From assembly GCA_030803735.1 (NCBI GenBank), contig JAURUC010000001.1, positions 4,910,501-4,974,500 on the forward strand: a stretch of DNA of 64,000 nucleotides, written 5' to 3'. Of the stretch, positions 61,108-64,000 are shown piece by piece. Source of the DNA: Actinopolyspora lacussalsi (GTDB taxonomy: Bacteria > Actinomycetota > Actinomycetes > Mycobacteriales > Pseudonocardiaceae). The number at the start of each line of letters is the position of its first letter. Within the stretch, counting starts at the first letter, position 1. The notes under the pieces are model-generated. The model searched no databases, was not told the DNA's origin, and was given only the letters and a program-made list of their open reading frames with translations. A program made the position numbers and the translations under genes.

Positions 61108-62604
61108 TCAGTTCACCGAGGATCTCTCCCGCCGCGCCTTCCCCTGCTGATCGAGTGTGGCCATCGCGTCCGAGTCGCGTACCAGCAAGGTCAGCAGCAG
61201 TCCGAGCACACCGAAGGCAACCGGTACCAGGAAGGCACCGTGGAAACCGCTCAGCTGCGCCCGCGCCAGTTCCCCCGGATCGGGTGAACTCAACCCGCTC
61301 CTGGCCGCCTCGGTGAACATCACCAGCGCACTGGCTACCACGGCCGTGGCCAGTGCCGTGGCCACTTGGCGACTCACGTTGAACAACGAGGTCGCCTGCC
61401 CCATGGCCGCCGAGCTCATCTGTGCGAACGCGGCTGTCTGCAGCGGAGTCATCAACAGCCCCATCGACGCGCCGAGCAGCAACAGCGAACCGACCACGGC
61501 CCACAGCGAGACGGAAAGGCTCAGCCACTGCAGGGTGGCGGTGCTGACCAGCAGCATCGCGAATCCACCCGCCACCAGACGTCGTGGCCCCACTCGACCG
61601 TAGATCCTGCTGATCACCTGGGTGACCAGCAGCATGGACAGTGCCTGGGGCATCAGGATCGCGCCGGCCTGTAACGCGGAGGCACCACGCAGGTTCTGCA
61701 AGTACAGCGGGATGAGGAACAGCACCCCGAACATCGCACCCGTCTGACACAGCAGCAGTACGTTACCGGCTCCGAAGATCCGGTTGCCGAGCAGCCGCAG
61801 ATCCAGCATCGGTTCGGCCGCCCGGAGCTCCCGCCACACGAGCCCGCAGATCAGTACCACGGCCAGCAGCAGGCAGGCCCACACCGCGGAGTCGGTCCAA
61901 CCGTCCTGCGCGGCCCGGTCCAGCCCGAACAGCAGCACGGCCAGCCCGCTGCCCGCGAGCAGGAAGCCGGGCAGGTCGAAACGTCCCGGGCGCTGTCCCC
62001 GCTCCTCCACCAGGAACAGGATCGAGCACAACAGCGCCAGCGCGCCCACCGGAACGTTGATGAAGAAGATCCACCGCCAGCTGGCCACCTCGATCAACGT
62101 CCCACCGAGCAGCGGCCCCAGCGCCGGTGCGGCGGTGATCGGGATGGCCAGAATCGCGGAGGCCTTGGCGCGCTCGTCGGCCGGGAACGCCCGGAAGAGC
62201 ATCGCCTGTCCGACCGGGACCAGCATGCCGCCCCCGATTCCCTGCAGGAATCTCGCGGCGATCAGCGTTTTGATCCCGGGGGCAGCGCCGCAGATGACGG
62301 AAGCCCCGGTGAACATGATCACGGCGAACTGGAAGGTTCGCTTACTGCCGAATCGGTCGGAGATCCAGCCCGAGGAGGGGATGAACACCGCCAGGCTGAT
62401 CATGTAGGCCGTCAGTACCCACTGCAGGGTTCCGGCGTCGACGTCGAACCGTTTTCCCAGTGTCGCCAGCGCGACGTTGAGGATGGTCATGTCCAGGATC
62501 TGCATGACCAGTGCCAGTACGAAAGTTATCCCGACGAGCCACTTGTACTCGAGCCGTCGCAACGGCGCATCGCCTCCGTAAGTGTCGAGTGGAACGCGCG
62601 GCAT
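61108..62604 (-). CDS. MFS drug transporter, DHA2 family (14 helices)
   Basis: The 498-residue protein has about 14 membrane helices and the motifs MQILDMTILNVALATLG (motif D1), WISDRFGSKRTFQF (motif A) and GPLLGGTLIEVASWRWIFFI (motif C), characteristic of EmrB/QacA proton-drug antiporters. The C-terminus is basic. ATG 62604 is the likely start, since sequence upstream is not membrane-like. No regulator is adjacent, and the drug range cannot be told. Confidence 0.92.
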   Translation of the reverse strand: MPRVPLDTYGGDAPLRRLEYKWLVGITFVLALVMQILDMTILNVALATLGKRFDVDAGTLQWVLTAYMISLAVFIPSSGWISDRFGSKRTFQFAVIMFTGASVICGAAPGIKTLIAARFLQGIGGGMLVPVGQAMLFRAFPADERAKASAILAIPITAAPALGPLLGGTLIEVASWRWIFFINVPVGALALLCSILFLVEERGQRPGRFDLPGFLLAGSGLAVLLFGLDRAAQDGWTDSAVWACLLLAVVLICGLVWRELRAAEPMLDLRLLGNRIFGAGNVLLLCQTGAMFGVLFLIPLYLQNLRGASALQAGAILMPQALSMLLVTQVISRIYGRVGPRRLVAGGFAMLLVSTATLQWLSLSVSLWAVVGSLLLLGASMGLLMTPLQTAAFAQMSSAAMGQATSLFNVSRQVATALATAVVASALVMFTEAARSGLSSPDPGELARAQLSGFHGAFLVPVAFGVLGLLLTLLVRDSDAMATLDQQGKARRERSSVN

Positions 62605-62885
62605 CCCGGCGCGGAACGCTGGGACGCGTCGACCGGGGTGCGTGGGCGAACGTTCAGGATGCGCGCACCGCGCGCCGCGGGCCAACCCGATTCCTCGGGG
62701 GCCGCCGTTGGGTCGGCGTCGTGTCCGGCGCGGTGCTCCTCGGATGACGGAGCCGCACGATGATTCGACGGTCGTGCCGGGACGCGACCGGATCCGAGGA
62801 TGCCCGAGCCTGCCGTGAAAACCCGCGCCTGCCATGAAAATCGGTGGTCACCCGCTGTGCGGATGACCACCGATTCGACAGACCG

Positions 62886-62957
62886 AGCGGGTGACGGGAA
62901 TCGAACCCGCATAACCAGCTTGGAAGGCTGGGGCTCTAACCATTGAGCTACACCCGC
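62886..62957 (-). tRNA. tRNA-Gly (TCC)
   Basis: On the minus strand the acceptor arms are GCGGGTG/CACCCGC, the D-arm is GCTCAATGGTTAGAGC, the anticodon stem CCAGC/GCTGG has anticodon TCC, and the T-arm is GCGGGTTCGATTCCCGT. Discriminator T; CCA not encoded. It is divergent from tRNA-Pro 164 bases away. Confidence 0.97.
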
Positions 62958-63121
62958 AGTGCGCCACCGATACTACAACAGTCGATCCCCGTGGGTGATC
63001 CCCGGGGGTCCCGTCGATCTCGACGACCACGTGTGCCGTATTCTAGCCAACAGCGATAGAGTACACGCGAAGGACCCCTTTCGTGGGAATTCTCCTGGTG
63101 GAGTCGTTCCGGTGGGGTCCT

Positions 63122-63195
63122 CGGGGTGTGGCGCAGCTTGGTAGCGCACTCGCTTTGGGTGCGAGGGGCCGTGGGTTCAAATCCCGCCACCCCGA
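63122..63195 (+). tRNA. tRNA-Pro (TGG)
   Basis: Acceptor arms CGGGGTG/CACCCCG, D-arm GCGCAGCTTGGTAGCGC, anticodon stem CTCGC/GCGAG with loop TTTGGGT (anticodon TGG), T-arm CGTGGGTTCAAATCCCG, discriminator A. CCA is not encoded. It reads CCA and probably other proline codons. Confidence 0.97.
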
Positions 63196-63292
63196 CGTTC
63201 GGGCCGGATATCCGGGTGGATGTCCGGCCCTGTTCGTCTCGAACTCCGAGGTTCGTCCCGAGCGGCGGGAATCCGTCGTTTCCGAGCCCGGT

Positions 63293-64000
63293 TCACTCGG
63301 GATCCGGCAGCCGGCGGATCCGCTCGGTGGTCCAGGTACCTGCCTGCGCCGGAGACTTGCCGCAGCTGTTCGGGCGCGGTGGTGACAGCGTGATCTCGCG
63401 CAGTCGGATGCTCCAGCGGCGCCCGTCACGGTGCCGCAGCACCACTTCCTCGTCGGCTTCCGAAGCCACGGTCAGCGCTTCCCCGGCGTGTTCACCCAGA
63501 TTCTCGCGCAGCGCCAGTTCGGCCACCTGGGCGCGCTGTGAGAACGCGGAGCGCCCTCTGCAGTGTGTCGTTGTCATCTTTCCGGTCGTGGCGGCTGAGA
63601 GCACCGCGTCCACGCCGTGCGGCGTGAGGCGCCCGTAGTTGTAGCCCGAGGGCAGCACCACCCCTGTGGGCGCGAACCGGTGACCGCCGGTGTGTGTGGT
63701 TTCCCACAGCTTTCCCTCGTGTCGCGGTCCCATCTCGCGCAGCAGGGAGATTCCGCGCAGCGCGCAGCACTGATCACGGCGTCCGTTGGTGCACACCAGC
63801 AGCACCGGCTCGGTGGTCGGGACTCCCCAGCCGCCGTGTTCGCCGCGGGCGAAGGCCCGGAAGTCGAGGTCGAGAAGTTCCGCCGGGTCGGTCAGTTCCG
63901 TACGGCGCAGCCAACTCGCCCCGGGGCGGGTGTGGGCGAAGTAAACGGTGCGTGGTGCGTCCACCCCGGTGTCCGGGTACCTGCCCGGTTTGCGGATGAG
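63293..64000 (-). CDS. Sucrase/ferredoxin-like family protein (N-terminus beyond the right edge)
   Basis: The frame is open to the last base of the window (its edge reads LIRKPGRYPDTG), so only the C-terminal 235 or so residues are seen. LLVCTNGRRDQCCA carries the cysteines and ETTHTGGHRFAPTGVVLP the histidine of the thioredoxin-like [2Fe-2S] domain. The N-terminal part with the sucrase-like half is missing. Family function is not known; redox role is presumed. Confidence 0.82.
   Translation of the reverse strand, partial: LIRKPGRYPDTGVDAPRTVYFAHTRPGASWLRRTELTDPAELLDLDFRAFARGEHGGWGVPTTEPVLLVCTNGRRDQCCALRGISLLREMGPRHEGKLWETTHTGGHRFAPTGVVLPSGYNYGRLTPHGVDAVLSAATTGKMTTTHCRGRSAFSQRAQVAELALRENLGEHAGEALTVASEADEEVVLRHRDGRRWSIRLREITLSPPRPNSCGKSPAQAGTWTTERIRRLPDPE

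Overview
The window is high-GC, densely coded actinobacterial chromosome. Gene content and order fit the order Pseudonocardiales (an Actinopolyspora- or Saccharopolyspora-like organism is my inference; there is no rRNA or marker gene here to prove it). Signs include many GTG/TTG starts, a mycobacterial-type NAD-glutamate dehydrogenase, DivIVA-domain coiled-coil proteins, a DUF574-type methyltransferase and a mycothiol-world oxidoreductase. About 55 protein genes, four tRNAs, one TPP riboswitch and several strong hairpin terminators can be supported. No prophage, transposase, CRISPR array or biosynthetic cluster was seen.

Layout. 1-3.3 kb: the 3' part of a cysteine desulfurase, mnmA (the pair makes 2-thiouridine in tRNA), a MetE-like protein and tRNA-His. 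3.4-6.5 kb: oligoribonuclease, and a fatty-acyl ligase preceded by a perfect operator-like palindrome. 7.7-9.9 kb: a degenerate lipoyl-domain protein, then a TPP riboswitch driving thiD-tenA. 10-15 kb: a polysaccharide pyruvyl transferase and a duplicated pair of genes, each pair being a DivIVA-like coiled-coil protein plus a single-pass membrane protein. 15.7-18.4 kb: DUF3817 protein, ctaB and an Acg-like flavoprotein. 18.4-21.4 kb: methyltransferase, a collapsed remnant of a ribonucleotide reductase beta gene, a secreted HNH nuclease and a metallo-beta-lactamase-fold hydrolase. 21.5-27.3 kb: a tctCBA tripartite carboxylate transporter divergent from a CitAB-type two-component system. 27.4-31.1 kb: acetyltransferases, Ogt, and a PadR-membrane protein operon.

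32.2-60.3 kb closely follows the gene set of Mycobacterium tuberculosis Rv2478c-Rv2464c: short SSB, EttA, (a TPR protein), NAD-GDH, thioesterase, a hypothetical protein, GH13 proteins, truncated haemoglobin GlbO, HNH protein, DUF5130 protein, PepN, the Rv2466c-like DsbA-fold protein, RpiB and a Nei-type glycosylase. Differences include two tandem GH13 proteins that both lack every catalytic residue, an inserted MscS-prolyl oligopeptidase pair, a CPFA instead of CPWC active site in the DsbA-fold protein, and an array of 24-bp repeats between the HNH gene and the DUF5130 operon. The end of the window has a 2H phosphoesterase-like protein, a DHA2 efflux pump, tRNA-Gly, tRNA-Pro and a truncated sucrase/ferredoxin-like gene.

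Most unusual items: (1) the 24-bp array at about 51.87-52.09 kb, which reads on the minus strand as a GVRIS-x3 octapeptide repeat inside an open frame with its own promoter-like sequence and ribosome binding site; (2) the tandem catalytically dead GH13 proteins; (3) the duplicated DivIVA-like/membrane-protein pairs; (4) the NrdB remnant with a deletion that seems to join two Glu-Asn-Pro codon runs; (5) a small interspersed intergenic repeat with four recognisable copies.
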